A stretch of 64,000 nucleotides of DNA, taken from positions 27,971,516-28,035,515 of the forward strand of contig NC_057766.1 in NCBI RefSeq assembly GCF_010389155.1, given 5' to 3'. Below the pieces are notes generated by a model, which did no database searches, was not told where the DNA came from, and worked only from the letters and a program-made list of their open reading frames with translations. The number at the start of each line of letters is the position of its first letter. Position 1 is the stretch's first letter. Shown piece after piece: positions 1-14,000 of the stretch. This DNA comes from Erigeron canadensis (lineage: Eukaryota; Streptophyta; Magnoliopsida; Asterales; Asteraceae). Made by a program: the position numbers and the translations under genes.

Positions 1-531
1 AAAATTCATCTATAAATCCAACCTTTATCTAACAATGAATTAAGAAAAATTAAATAAATAAAACAAATATCTATGACAAGGTTAATAAAAAAACATCATA
101 TGGAGTTTTGGATAATCATTCATATTAGTCAAATAAAAACACAATCATATTTTACTTTTGAAACTAGCTAATCAACCCGGGTTCAACCCAGGACGCTTAA
201 TTAAAAATTTAAAACAAAAAAATATATAGAAATATGTATGTAATTTGTTGTCATTACATTATAATTTGATATAGAGATAGCAACATACTTGTAAAGATGA
301 ACATTAATATATAAAATCGATTAGGGTGATGAAGAATTAAAAAGTAACTATTATAAATCAATGGTAGATATGTAACTAAATCTAAAGAGTTAAGACACAA
401 TCGATTATTTTTCATATTATTTAAAAAAATTTAAGGTTAAAAAAATAATATGAAAAAAAATGACATATTGCCTAATATAAAAAATAGTTTTGAAAGAAAT
501 AAAAATCTATTATGATATCATATATTTTTAA
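1..531. other. AT-rich intergenic sequence
   Basis: No coding potential, RNA gene or repeat structure could be supported. It ends at the left target duplication of the adjoining solo LTR. Confidence 0.6.
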
Positions 532-3500
532 TGTAACAACCCTCAATCTCAAATTAGGACTACTTACTTATATTTATCTAGGTTTCGATCCCTAGAGGTT
601 CATTAAGAGAAATTGCCTCCTAGATATTCAAGCATAGTGATAATTGCCCCCTAGTGCAGTGAAATGCCTTAGAAATGCCCTAAATAATAACTATAATCAT
701 TCAATACGATCTCAAACTATAAATTAGTTCTAATCAAACTTGGTGAACTGTCAATGAACCAAAAATTTTATTTCAAGAAGTTGAGTTACATAAATAATTG
801 TACAAGACTCACAAGTTGCGATAACAACCAAAAATCTCTATAAATGTCCAACAATCCAAACACAAAGCTAATTAAAGTATATTTGAACACAAAGATATAA
901 TGACCATCTTGAAAATAGATTTATAAACTATTATGTACATAATAGTAAGCTTGAATAATAATAAGTACATAAATATATTGCAACATTTGAATAAGTCTTC
1001 CAATTAAAAGATATGCACACAACTTAAACTTATTATACATATAAACTCTTATAAAATCCACCAATCAACATACAACTAACCCACTTATTCTTACACTCAC
1101 ACATAAATATACATCACATATACATATACATACATACAAACACTAGTTAGGACTTAAACCCAACACAAACCACTTGGGTTAACCAATGAGTTCACTCCTA
1201 ACCCACTACACCACTCCTTTAGACCAATAGGCATCCTCCTAACTCCTTTTCCTCCTCTCTCTCACGTCCATACATCTGCACACACCACCCCACACCTTTC
1301 ATTCTTGAAAACACAACACACACTCCTCCCAAAAACTCTCTCTCAACTATCTCCACCTCCTTCTCCATTTTCAGATTTCTCCAAGGCAAAATGGAGCTTG
1401 AAACTAACTAATCTAGTGTAATAATAAGTTCCATTGATCATCCAACAACTAGAGTCATGTATGGTGGAAGCATGGAGTCGATTTGGAGGCAACAAGGTCA
1501 CGAAATCAGCCCTCTAAGGGGCTGATCGAACAGCAGCAGAAAACAGGAGCAAACAAGTCCCATCTTCTCCCTTCCTTTTGGTTCTTGATTATCAATGGGT
1601 ACCCAACATGTTCCTTTGTTTGTTCTTCATCCCTTCTTTCATTTGATAGCTTATTTTCCCTTATTTTTGAGCTTGTAACAGCCAACAAACGACTCATGGG
1701 CTGCCATCAAGAACAAGACCCAACACCACATCCCATCTTGTTATTTTGATCTTCAAAGGTTGATAACTTGAACTCTTTTGATTACCACTCTTTTTACCTT
1801 TCATTTTATCACTAAATACACATATATGCATGCATATTTAAATGATGGAATAATAAGAAATAATCATTAAAAAGTCTCACACATAAAAGATAATAAGTTG
1901 ATTGAGCTTGAAAGTGATAGATCTTAACATGCATGCTTAGATTTGCACTAGTTTTGATTGATTTTGATTTGGGGATTTGAGATGGATGGTTATGATTTTG
2001 AATTTGATATAATCTGTATATTTGATGTTAAGAGATACAAAACAAAGTAATAATTTTGTTAGTGGGAATCTAGAGGTTAAAGCAAGCAAACAAAACCATT
2101 GGTGGGATGTATTAACCAATAAACATTCTGACAGAATTGATCTTCTGTCTTAGAACGGGTAAACTGAACATGTGAGGACATTTTCAAGAAAAACTATCAA
2201 AATAAAAGTTGTAGACAAATGAGTTAAGATTAACCTCCAACTGGAATTACTCAAAAACACTAAACCAAACGAAAGATATGATTTTTCTACTGAAACTGGT
2301 CAAAACTGTAATTTTGTATGAATATTTTATAAACTTTAACAATTTTTATCTCCTAATCCATAAAGTTCCAGGAGGTCATACTTGGTGGAAAGTAATTTCA
2401 ATGTGTTGTGAACTTAAAATAAAATCATGGGATTTTTCTAACAATCAGAATATCAAGAACTTTTATAAAACTTCTGATGTCGCAAGCAGTGCCCATTCGG
2501 GACAGTTTGTGTTTGGATAATTTTTAAGGACACCAAACATCATCTAAAAATTCACCAAAAATTCAAAAAAATACTAGATACATATAAGTCACTGTGTAAA
2601 AATCATGAAGGTCCAAATAATTCGTCTTGACCCCAAAATAGTAGCTACCATTTCTTAAAAATAAAGTATAAAACAGAAAATTTGTAAGTAATCTTATAAA
2701 TGGCATAATGGGCTATGTAATGAACTAAGAACCATAATGGGCTAACCCGGCCCAAATAATGAACCCAAAAGGAACACAAATCAGTAGGGCCACTTGGCCC
2801 AATAAGCCTTATAGCCCAATAACCACTATGACCCATTATGCACCTAACCCAAATAAGGTAAAGCCCAATAACTAATGTAAGCCCAAAACATTTAAAAGCC
2901 CATGACACTTAAGGCCCAATTGATAATGGTCCATAACACTTAAACGAATTTCATGAGATAAGTGTAATAAAAATAAAACAAATATAATTAAGTGAGATAG
3001 GAATAAGTAATCATGTTAACCAAGTTATATACTGATATCACAAATGCTAAATCGCGCTAAAATCGGTTACACAACAAATGATGAATAAGGATAACATAGC
3101 TTAATATGATATTTCTACATGATAACCTAAGATGCCAAGTGAAACCACAAATGAAGCCAAGTTACCAAAAATCTAACAACTTATAACTACGCATGTAATT
3201 AAAGTAACCTTTTTCACCATCAATCGCTACAACCAAAACAATGCGAATGTTAGCAATATACTTGGATTCCACAATTGATAGCAACATAATGAAAGTGGCA
3301 TTTCTAAGTGATGGCTTAAGATAGGAACTTACGTATATTAGTCCTATCGTAGGGATAGTCTTGGCTTGAAAAATGATGGAGGAACATAATGGATATATGG
3401 TCAAGGAAGCTATAGATGGGAAGTACCCATTTTGGATAGATGAGTATAATATGCGGCATATCAAGGTGAGTCATAGCCCCCTTTCAAACTCTTTTATGTG

Positions 3501-4747
3501 TTTTACTTTCGGGGTGAAAAGCATGATAAATAAAACTACTTTCTATATATGCAATGTTTCTTGAAAGAGAGTTTGTTATATGAAATGATTCTTGATATAT
3601 GAGTATGAAATGATAACAAAGGATTTATGTGATGAGCTTGAGTTCTGTCAAACCGCGGCGTTCGGTACACTACTATTTACTCCGAAAGTGGAGGCCTGCA
3701 GTTAGTTAGTTGCGCAACTAGGTTTCGTCCGCCCACCCAAAGCGTACCGTTGGAAGGTTGGTTGCCTTCGTGACAACCTCCACTTCTAGTCTGGCCCCCG
3801 GGTGTTCTAACTACCTAAAGATAATCGGGCGTCTCCATGGCACGACCCATTATCATTATTGTCATTATTACTACGGCACTTGATTGACAGCTTGTGCTAT
3901 GAATTGAATTATTGGATTGTAATCGGACTTGAATAAAATGGTAGTAGTAGTGGCTCAAGCATTTACTCATCAAAGTTATGTAAATTATGCCCTTGTGGCT
4001 AAGTAAAAGGGATATTAATATTGTTGAGAATTGGAAATTGTTTGGACATACGGATTGGGTATCGTCCCTCATATGATATCTTGAAAGACGTTGAAATTGG
4101 TGATATTGAAATGATTTTGGTAACCGAATGATTTTGGTATGATATACGATTAATCAATTTATATACTTTTTCTCTCATGATGATTTGACAAATGAGGACC
4201 TGAAATTTTACTATAGATTCTCCAAGTCTTGATATGACATTATGGTATTTGGAAACTTGATAACATGATATGAAAACTTTGTCGATCATATGGTTTGGAT
4301 ATTTCGAAATGTAATGGTAATCAGTTTTTCTAAGTATTAAAACGGTGATGTACCAAGATTTATATAAAAACCTATGCACTCACCAACTACGTTTTCGTAG
4401 TTGACACTTTTTCTTCATGCTTTTCAGGAAATAAGCTTAAGCATTGAGGATTTATATGCTTCATGAATATTTGCATTGCCCTTTGGAGTCAAAGATCAAA
4501 CCTTGTGATAGGCAATGGAATCCGCCTTGATCATTGTAGTATACTACTTCACGTGCTTGTTATTTGTTTCGTGAACTTAATATTCAAGTACGGTGGACGC
4601 ATTTGTACTTGGAAATTGGTTCACATGCGTGTACATTTGTAAATTCTTTTATCAAATAAAACTATGGTGAATGTTATTTATAATCCTTTGTTTTGAATAC
4701 TCGACTTTCTGTACATCTCATTGTTCTGCCTTAGTTGGGGGGTTACA
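532..4747 (+). mobile_element. 4.2 kb solo LTR, probably Ty3/Gypsy
   Basis: The unit starts TGTAACAACCC and ends GGGGGGTTACA, the TG...CA inverted ends of an LTR, and is flanked by a perfect 5-bp duplication TTTAA (527-531 and 4748-4752). No primer binding site or pol coding follows the right end, and I see no second copy of the terminal segments inside, so one LTR without an internal region is the simplest reading. The GC-richer block at 3640-3840 and the region near 4375-4440, with a short inverted motif around 'actacgttttcgtagt', resemble regulatory and 3' parts of long plant Gypsy LTRs. The TGTAACA start and great length suggest a Tekay- or Tat-like lineage; that is inference. All short open frames inside are taken as chance. 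Confidence 0.75.
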
Positions 4748-4937
4748 TTTAAAAAGATGACATATTGTTCTAAGGGTATATTTTGATAAATAATGTAAAG
4801 TATAAGTATTAATATTTTGTCATTTAATGAAAATAAAATAATTAAAGTTGATCTAATGGTCATAAATTAAAGATGAAATTCATCTAAGGGTTCTTATTTG
4901 TTTAAGAATAAATTTAAGACCTTGTTATATATATATA

Positions 4938-5524
4938 TATACCAATAAACTAAAACATAATTGATATATTCTTAGAACAACATGTAGCGTAATCCTTGAT
5001 CGACATGTGTCCTTTTAATTTGTTTATTTTATTAAATTATCTTTTTTAACTATATATAGATCCAATTTCGTTATTAGAATTAGAATTAAAATCCAACTAT
5101 TGGCTTATAGATACAAAACACATATAACCTTATTTAATTGATCGTTTTCTCAATAATTAAATTGTCTTTTTTTTCTTTTTCAATTCTTCAACTCCTATTA
5201 CTTATAATAATAAGTTATTAATATGAAGACTCCAAAAATTTGAGTTTACGATTCGAAATCACAAGACTATTTGCCGTCATACACTATGTTTACAAGTTCC
5301 GATTTTGATGTGATTGTAAAAAATTAAGGTAAATCTAAAACTTTAACTAAACATATATTATATTTATCATTACTCATTATTGTTTATTATAACTTAGCTT
5401 CGATCATTGGTTTGTTTTATTCACAATTTATTTCATATTCACGAATCATGTACAAGGCATAATCAAATTTTTTTTATGATACAATCTATATAGCTACCGT
5501 ACATCGTACGGGCATTAGGACTAG
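4938..5524 (+). mobile_element. Non-autonomous Helitron, copy 1 of a local family
   Basis: The 3' end has the Helitron signature: a 6-bp-stem hairpin CCGTACATCGTACGG (5497-5511), nine bases, then CTAG followed by T. The 5' end reads ACCAATAAACTAAAACA; the expected TC is blurred by a TA run. The same sequence recurs inverted at 37030-37619 at almost the same length, and shorter at 36492-36903 and 39854-40283. No Rep/helicase coding is present, so it is non-autonomous. Confidence 0.75.
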
Positions 5525-5525
5525 T

Positions 5526-5882
5526 TTGTTATCTATACTACCTAATAAAGAGAAATCCCTCTTTTTTATTTTAAGTAATACTGTCTTTAAAATCTCATAA
5601 AAACCCTTGGACATTTTATAATACATCTATCTATACTTCTATATCTATACTTCTATATAAAAATTATACTCCTATGTTGAAAAATTTACAATTTTGGGAC
5701 ATGCAAAATTATCATTTTACCATTAATTTATTAACTTACACAACCATTCTAAAATCTTTTAAAAGATATTCACTATCCCTAAAAATCAAATATCTTTGTA
5801 TCAATTACCAACACCACTTGACACCGACGCCACCACATCGCAACTAATGTCATCGCCGCCGCATTGCTCGAATATCATGCTC
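5526..5882 (+). mobile_element. Decayed Helitron-like remnants
   Basis: Two Helitron-like 5' starts (TCTATACTACC near 5532 and TCTATACTTC near 5631) precede a 3'-end-like segment at 5860-5880 (CCGCATTGCTCG then CATGCTCGT). That segment resembles the end at 55670-55695 but lacks a clean CTAG. Boundaries are approximate. Confidence 0.4.

Positions 5883-5883
<1 letters not shown>

Positions 5884-5934
<51 letters not shown>
5884..5934. repeat. (TA)n(GA)n microsatellite
   Basis: An uninterrupted TA run passes directly into a GA run at the left edge of a foldback MITE. Confidence 0.9.
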
Positions 5935-5941
<7 letters not shown>

Positions 5942-5944
5942 AAA

Positions 5945-6108
5945 GTGAGTATGAGGCTGTTATGCACCCAACTTGGGTGAAAAATCCTCACATACCAATA
6001 TTTTAATATTTTGAATAAATATTTGGCCCCCCATGATTTTTATGGTTTAAAAAAAGGTATATAAGGGGTTTTTCACCCAACTTAAATACCTAACAGCCTC
6101 ATATTTCC
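5945..6108. mobile_element. Foldback MITE
   Basis: The two ends are inverted copies of about 40 bases: left GTGAGTATGAGGCTGTTA..., right complement GGAAATATGAGGCTGTTA..., both continuing into 'GTTGGGTGAAAAA'. There is no coding capacity. The superfamily cannot be told because TA runs hide the target duplication. Confidence 0.65.
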
Positions 6109-6420
6109 TTCCCCTATATATATATATATTGTTATGTTATATTGGTAGATTACCTTTTCCTAATACATGGATGATTTGTAAAAATCGGTAGGATATACTG
6201 CGTGGATCCATTCCTTAATTGTAAAAGTAAAGCCGGCATGGGCCTGTCTTTGCAAACACATCATTTTCTTAATGACCATAATTAATAGATATAAATGTCA
6301 TAAACCTCTATGACGTTTAACACATTTTGACTTTAAATCCATTTTTACCCTGAATGAAAAGCCACTTGCACATTTTTAAATATTAGGATACGCACAAAAC
6401 AATTAAACAATACAGATATA

Positions 6421-7146
6421 TAGCAAGGTTTTTTACCCGCACGATGTGCGGATATTAAATATATTTTTTAAAAGTTGTAATATTGACATTGAAATCAATA
6501 ATATATATAATGTTCAACATTTAAATACCAAAAAAAATTAAACTTAGTTGAACATATTTAGAAACCTAATTGTGTCGTGCTACTTGTATAGTGAAAATTA
6601 GTTTAAATAGGATTGACAGTATCTTGTGGCTGCATATTTGCTCTAAATATCGTATTTGATCAGGAATAATTGTAATTACAACTCATGTATTTATTAAAAC
6701 AATTGCTACCCATGAAAGAAATGAACCCGCATAACCCGTAACTTCAATGAATCAAATTGTGATATCATTATCTAGTTAGAAATATTTAAATTCCTATAAT
6801 GAAACAATTTTGATAATATACGATTTGATTAAATGAATCCAAGATCAAAAAAGTTAGATAAATAATATTGCTTTTACAGGGAAAAAAAAGATATATAGAA
6901 AATTTAAACTCATATTTAAGTTTATACGGTTTTAGTTTTCTTTTTTGCATATGGGATTTGTTTATTAAATATAAGGGATTTGGTTTCTTAAGTTTGTATA
7001 TAAATATCTTTTTTATTTAATATTTAATGGATAAATATTGTCAAAAAAATGTGATAATAACACATAGGATAAAAACTTATTTTTAAAAATAGCTTGAGGA
7101 GAGCTTTAAAAGGTTAAGATTCTTATTATTTTAATAATTATATAGA
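6421..7146 (-). mobile_element. Helitron, minus orientation
   Basis: Read on the minus strand, the unit begins TCTATATAATTATTAAAA (5' end at 7146), a typical plant Helitron start. It ends after a hairpin CCGCACATCGTGCGG (6437-6451) at a degenerate terminus CTTGCT instead of CTRRT. No coding is visible. Confidence 0.6.
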
Positions 7147-10100
7147 TATTCATCAATTAAGTATGATGTACACCCATGTACTACAATGTAAATTACATAA
7201 TTAAGATATTATAGTATACATTCTACCTTCCACTTCTAATTAAAGACAAAATTGTAAACAATGAGTTGCTGGAAGTCGTAAATATTGCAGCGTACATACT
7301 ATATCTCACTTCTTAGTAAACACTTGTTAATACAGTATAACTTCTTAGTAAACACTTGTTAATATAATATAACAAGTGTTAAAAGTGTAAGTAGTTATAC
7401 AATTATATCTTACTTCAAAATTTAAAAATAAATTGGGTGACCATGTTATATCATTAGTGATAGTCAAAATTCATTATTATACTTAATGCATGCAAACTAT
7501 ACCAGAATTTATAAGCTAGTAAAAATGCATGTGGAACATATATATAATTACATTATGTGTATGTGATTTTCATAAAACGAGTGGATCCACCATTTATAAA
7601 AAGGGCCCCTTTGTATTGTGCCTTTTGCATTATGCGACGTTGTCCATTTGTCACGATAATCTAGACTTTGGCAATTCCATCAATCACTCTCTTGAGTAAT
7701 TTGTTGCTTCTGAGCATAAAAATATTATTATCGCTAGTTTTATAGCTTTTTCTTACTTACTCGTATATGTTATGCATGAACATAATTACCTTGATCAGCA
7801 TTGGTATTATGGTATCACCATCGCTATCTCTACATCCCTATCTCTACTACTTTTTGTGTCTTAACTTTTGAATTTTCTAAAAAAGCTTTTAATATATGAA
7901 AATTATCAAATGTTGCATTTTTGATAAAACTAGATTATTTAATTAATAGCCAATTGACATCTTGGTGGTGACGGGTAAGATAAGACCTAGGAACCTTAAA
8001 GTCATGAGTTTAAATCTCACAAAGTGTGTTTTCTCATACTTACTGAGTTTTTCTCTTGAATTAGTATATTGACATTGTTGTCTTGTAGAAATATGATTGA
8101 GTAATATCTTGATAAAACGATAATACTTTAATGGTTTGTCAGTGATACGAAAATACACTAGCAAAAATAGAGTTTGACCAAGAAAGTTAGCACATCAATA
8201 ACAATAGAAAAAACAATATCTTCTAAAAAATATCATGTTTTGAATATGGTATCTGGAGGCCAGTACATAGTTGATCTTCCTAGTTCCTACCACAATTTTA
8301 AATCAACAATATTTAATACAACAAAGAATTACTGTCTCATTAAATACAAAAAGGTTTCATGAACATTCTTTTGATTTTTGTTATCACACATTACAGGGGT
8401 AAAATTTGTAGTGATAATATGATATGAGAATTGTATGTGCTTCCAGTGAATATATAATAAGATTTGGCTTATAGTTAGCTAAGTTTAGAAAGATACGAGT
8501 ATAATATATACTCGATCAGTGGCAAAGGCATGATCTCAGATCTAAGGGGACCAAACAATTTACAATCTAAATGAATGTTTTGTTGAATGTCAATTAATTT
8601 TGAACTGAATTAAAGCATACACATAACATTAAAAATATATAATTTTATAAACATTATATAAAAACCACGACACTTCATCTCTATATAGTTCCGTGACTGC
8701 ATATCTGATACTTATTTTAGAATCTATCAATTGAATGAAACCTTTTTTAATTAATAATAAAATCATGTATCATATTACGTGCTTACATATCGGCATGTTG
8801 ACAAATACATGCAACCCATTCACCCAAATTATTATTCCCTTACTTTAATATGTTTTCATTATATCCACTATACTATCCATCCAAGAATCAATATTCAATT
8901 CGTCTCCAATGGCTTGTTAATGTATATTTATTTATCTCTTTTTGCTATGTTACAGAAGTGTAAGTTGTTTATACACAACAACGGTTACTCTGCAAGTGGT
9001 TCACATTAATTATCATAATTATCATTAAAATTATAATCATAACATATTTTTAAAAATAATGATGGAATACTTCTTGGCTTTTCAGTTATTTACTTTGAAG
9101 AAAAGGAAAACTAGTAATCGATCACGGCTAGATTTTTAATAGAGTAACATAATAACATTAAAACATTTATGAATAATTTTCCGCGTTATAATTTTGTATC
9201 ATAAATTCATAATAGCATGGTATTTTATTTTTATTATATGATAAAGGGCCCGTTTTTTTGTCATTATTAAGTTATGAGTGAATTAAGTGGCTGAATGTAT
9301 AAATAATGTTTGTATGTATTTTTGATGATTATTTTTGTTTATTAAGTTAAAAAAGAAACATAAAATATGACTGAATGATTAAGTTCTTAATTGTTAAATA
9401 TATTAAATAAAAAAAACAAGGCTAAAGTATAAATATCGTCCTTATGGTCCTTTGACAATCACAATTTTTGTCCTACCCGTAAAATCTCAAGCTAAATCAT
9501 CTTGGTTTGATTTTAGTCCTTACCAATTACCATTATAACCTATATTAAGACCCCAAATGTATAAATTACAGGAAAAGACTTCGCTTTCTTCGATTTTTTT
9601 TCTCTCCCCGTTCTTTTTCTAAACCTCTATTAATTCTTTACTAAATTATTTCTTGCGTAATATGCGAGTTAAACATATTAAGTTGTTGTTATGACTTATA
9701 ATATAATTAATTGTAAGAATTAAGATATGTTGAAATTTGATGATAATATTACTAAAATGGCAGGTTTTAAACTAAAATATATCAATTTTCCATTTTGTTT
9801 TTCTAATTTTTAATAAAAAATCAAAAGAAACAACATAGTTTAGAATCATTTTCTATTTTTTTTTATAGTAAAACCAAAAAGTTTAATGTTAATTTTGCAT
9901 ATGTTTTTGTCAAACCTTATGAAATTTTAGTGGTAGGAGGTTATTTACAAACCATTCTTATTTTTAGGTAAAAATAACATAGATTGCATGTCTAAAAACT
10001 TTTATTACTTCTCTCCATATTTGAGATCGAGACCCGGTGTTATATCTTTCAGTTTGGGTTTCACTTTGTCGTTGAGGACATGTTTTCAATGGTAAAGCTT

Positions 10101-10299
10101 AGAACGGAAGTCCTTCTAAAATTAATTTTTCTTCGTATAGGGATACGACTGTTTACATCATACTTTCCCAACCTCACTCTTGTCCGATTGAGTACCGTTG
10201 TTGTTGCTATTACCTCCTTTCTATTTATGGAAAACAAAATTGAATATTGTCATAATCTTTATGATTTTTAATTTGTTTTAGTAAATGTTGCATATAGAA
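7147..10299. other. Intergenic AT-rich region without supported genes
   Basis: Apart from a SINE-like segment near 7950, no gene is supported. A GGGCCCGTTTTTTTG start at 9246 resembles a MITE end, but no matching inverted end was found. The segment 9420-9560 ('aagtataaatatcgtcctta...') looks like repeat-derived non-coding sequence. Short open frames here lack splice context and recognisable domains. Confidence 0.5.
7952..8140 (+). mobile_element. SINE-like sequence
   Basis: The block resembles tRNA-derived plant SINEs: a box A-like 'ttggtggtgacgggtaag' at about 7961, then 'gagtttaaatctc' at about 8008 as a decayed box B. Neither poly-A nor a target duplication was found, so the ends are uncertain. 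Confidence 0.35.
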
Positions 10300-11013
10300 G
10301 AGAAAATATATTGAAATTGAATTGATTTTTTCAAAAACAGTCTCGTGACCCCCCCTCACCTCAAGCAAACACCTTTCATCCCTTCTCTCTCTAAAACTTT
10401 CTTTCTTACTCCATCTGCCGGCAACAAACCAGATCTTCCTTTTTACGGCTTCCCCACCTCCATTTCCTTGCTTATCATTACACCCCCATTTCCTTTCCTT
10501 TCCACTCGTGTGTGTATCTATCTATATCTATATTTTCTCTCATAGGTACATTTTCCCATTTTACTAACACACCCATATTTCATTTCAAGTTTATTTATTT
10601 TTGTCACTTAAACTACATTTTCTTACAAATTTCATATTTTTTAAAGGTTTATTGTATCTTGTTATGTGTAGATCTTTGCTTAGATATAACTTATTCATGA
10701 TTATTGCTAGCTATATATGTTCATTTCTTGTTTTATTGAACTGAACTTCAGACTATATCTATCTATACCTATATATATATACACACACACATTAATGTTT
10801 TATTTCCCTTTTCAACAAGCTTTTAATGTATCAAATTTTCGTGGGGTTTTTAGATCTTTATCGTATTTGCAATAAAGTTTCAAACTTTGTGATTTTTGTT
10901 GCTTAATTAATTTATATTTTTTGAAAATTCTAAAACTTGCAGGCTGGTGTGAAATTGATGAAAGTTTAAAAATTTATAAGTTGTTGTTTTGAAAAAAGAA
11001 GAGAGAACAGGAA
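10300..11013 (+). promoter_or_regulatory. Probable promoter and 5' UTR of the KCBP gene
   Basis: Pyrimidine-rich sequence (10340-10545) lies upstream of the KCBP start. A plausible 5' UTR intron runs from a donor after 'ctctcatag' (about 10545) to an acceptor 'aaacttgcag' ending at 10942, leaving a 71-base leader before the ATG at 11014. No TATA box was assigned. The intron is inferred from splice signals only. Confidence 0.4.
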
Positions 11014-14000
11014 ATGGCATCTGATATACCATCAGTTATGTCTCAAAGTGTGAGGACAAATAGATCCTCATTTAGCTCAAGCAATGGACATGAAACGCCT
11101 TCACACTATTCGTCGATTACGAATGGAGATGATTACGATAGTGATGGGTCGAATTTTGCCCCACCGTGAGTTTTCTTGACTTAATTTGACTTTGATGTGG
11201 TTATTGCTTGAAAGATAAGGAAATTATGTATGCATGCTTTTTATGGGTCAGATGTCGAATTCTTGATTTGATATTTTTTGGTTGGTTTTTTCAGTACACC
11301 AATGACCTTATCAAGTTCAATTCCAGCTGAACTTGCTGGTGCTATACCTTTGATTGATAAATTTCAGGTTGAAAGATTTGTTTATTGATAAAGATGAAAA
11401 CTTTATTAATGATAAACTCTAGTGTTGTAATTGAATGGATTTTATTTGCATTTGGTTTATTTAGGTAGAGGGATTTTTAAGGGCCATGCAAAAGCAGATA
11501 AATTCGGCTGGGAAACGTGGGTTTTTCTCGAAAAGATCAGTTGGTCCTCAAGATCGATATAAGTTCACATTTGAAGATATGTTGTGTTTCCAAAAGGTAA
11601 TGAAAATGTTATCTTTTCAAGATTCGTTGCAGTATGTGATGTAGGAAACTAAATAGTTCTTTAATGATCTACTTATCTCAGGATCCTATTCCTACCTCCC
11701 TGCTGAAAATAAACAGTGATTTGGGAAGCAGGGCGGTAAAGTTGTTCCAGACCATTTTAAAATACATGGGAATAGATTCATCGGAAAAAGGGAATCAGAT
11801 TGGACTAGAAGAACGTATTGAGCTAGTTGGGAAATTATACAAACAGGCGTTGAAACGTTCTGAGCTTCGAGATGAGATATTTGCTCAAATTTCAAAACAA
11901 ACAAGGAACTGTCCTGATAGGTATGCAACATTTGATAATTATATCACATATTGTGAATATAGATCTTTTGTTCATTTGTTTTTTTTTGTTAATGTCCGTT
12001 TATATAGGCAACATTTGATAAGAGCATGGGAGCTCATGTACTTGTGTGCATCATGCATGCCACCAAGCAAAGATATAGGTGGATATTTATCAGAGTATAT
12101 TCATGACGTTGCACACAATGGGAATGCTGATCCGGATGTGCAAGTCTTTGCAATGAACACTCTAAACGCACTGAAATGTTCTGTAAAGGCTGGGCCACGT
12201 CATACTATTCCTGGTCGGGAAGAGATTGAAGCACTTTTGATCGGGAAAAAGCTTACTACCATCGTCTTTTTCTTGGATGAAACTTTTGAAGAAATAGCAT
12301 ATGACATGGCAACAACCGTTGCTAATGCCGTTGAGGTAGTTTCCAGTTGTTTTTTTCAATATTTTACTATCCTTGTTTAAGTCATGAAGTATCATAAACA
12401 TTTGACTATTCCTACTTCAGGAGCTTGCTGGAATTATCAAATTATCAGCATATTCAAGTTTTAGTTTATTTGAGTGCCGTAAAGTTGTTACTGCATCTAA
12501 ATCACCTGAACCTGGAAATGGTATCAATTTGCTCTCTAACATAATTATCCACTTTGTCCTGTTTTCTTGAAGTTATATTTTCTTTCATTCTTGTAAAATA
12601 TACTTAGATATGCTAATTTGACAACATGATTGTTTTCTCATCAGAGGAGTACATTGGGTTAGATGACAATAAGTACATCGGAGACCTCTTAGCAGAATTT
12701 AAGTCAGCAAAGGATCGAAGTAAAGGAGAAATCTCTCAATGCAAGTTGACTTTCAAAAAGAAGTTGTTTCGAGAATCCGATGAAGCTATTGCAGACCCAA
12801 TGTTTGTTCAGCTATCATACGTTCAAGTATGCACTTAATTCTCATATAGACGCTTCTTTTTTGGTCCATGGGACCATGATGATGTTTTTACAATGATTTT
12901 TCATTCATATGTTATCTTGCAGTTACAACATGATTATATTTTGGGAAACTATCCTGTTGGAAAGGATGATGCTGCACAGTTGTCAGCATTACAAATTTTG
13001 GTTGAAATAGGATTTGTTGTCAAGCCCGAATCTTGCACGTTAGTTATCCATCTTTGGAAGATTATTATTCATTTTATTCAATTGACTATATATCAATTAC
13101 TCGACTTTTGGTTTATCCATCACTATATATCTAGCTCTAAATTTTAATTTTGGTGTAGTGATTGGACTCTACTTTTGGAGAGATTTCTGCCGAGACAGAT
13201 TGCAATAACTCGTGCCAAGAAGGACTGGGAATTGGATATACTCGGTCGTTATCGTTCAATGGTAAGCCAAGGATGGTAGATGTTTCTTAAATACGAACTT
13301 TACCCTTTTCTTTTAATATATTACTTTGATTTCAATTTCGGTGTTTTTTAACCGTTAACTTGTAGCTCTTAATAGTTATCTACAAACTAATCCTTGATAG
13401 TGATTAGAATTTATACTGCTTTGTAGGAAAATTTAACAAAAGAAGATGCAAGACATCAATTTTTAAGAATTTTAAGAATGCTTCCATACGGATATTCTGT
13501 ATTCTTTAGTGTCCGCAAGATTGATGACCCCATAGGGCTTCTACCTGGAAGAATCATATTGGGCATTAACAAACGTGGGGTGAGTCTTTGTTGTGCTTGT
13601 GTATGTATGAATAGGTATGTATATATATGTAACAGTTGAATTTTCTAAATCCCATCTATTCATTTCTTATTGTTTTGTCATAGGTTCATTTCTTCCGTCC
13701 AGTTCCCAAGGAATATTTGCATTCTGCCGAGCTAAGAGATATAATGCAATTTGGTAGCAGCAATACTGCTGTGTTTTTTAAGATGAGAGTTGCAGGTGTC
13801 TTGCACATATTTCAGTTTGAAACTAAGCAGGTTCGAACATCAGTCTACGTATATTATTTTATATTATTTCATATCATCCCTTATACATTGACTACTTTTT
13901 TTTTCTCCACACAGGGTGAAGAAATATGTGTCGCCCTTCAAACACATATAAATGATGTTATGTTGCGTCGGTACTCTAAAGCACGATCCGCTGCTACCAC

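Noticed and set aside
3373..4379. Open frames within the long LTR
   Set aside because: No retroelement domain; LTRs are normally non-coding and both strands show similar chance frames.
8174..8362. 62-codon frame in the left intergenic region
   Set aside because: Vaguely protein-like (VSGGQYIVDLPSSY) but no family recognised and no neighbouring exon.
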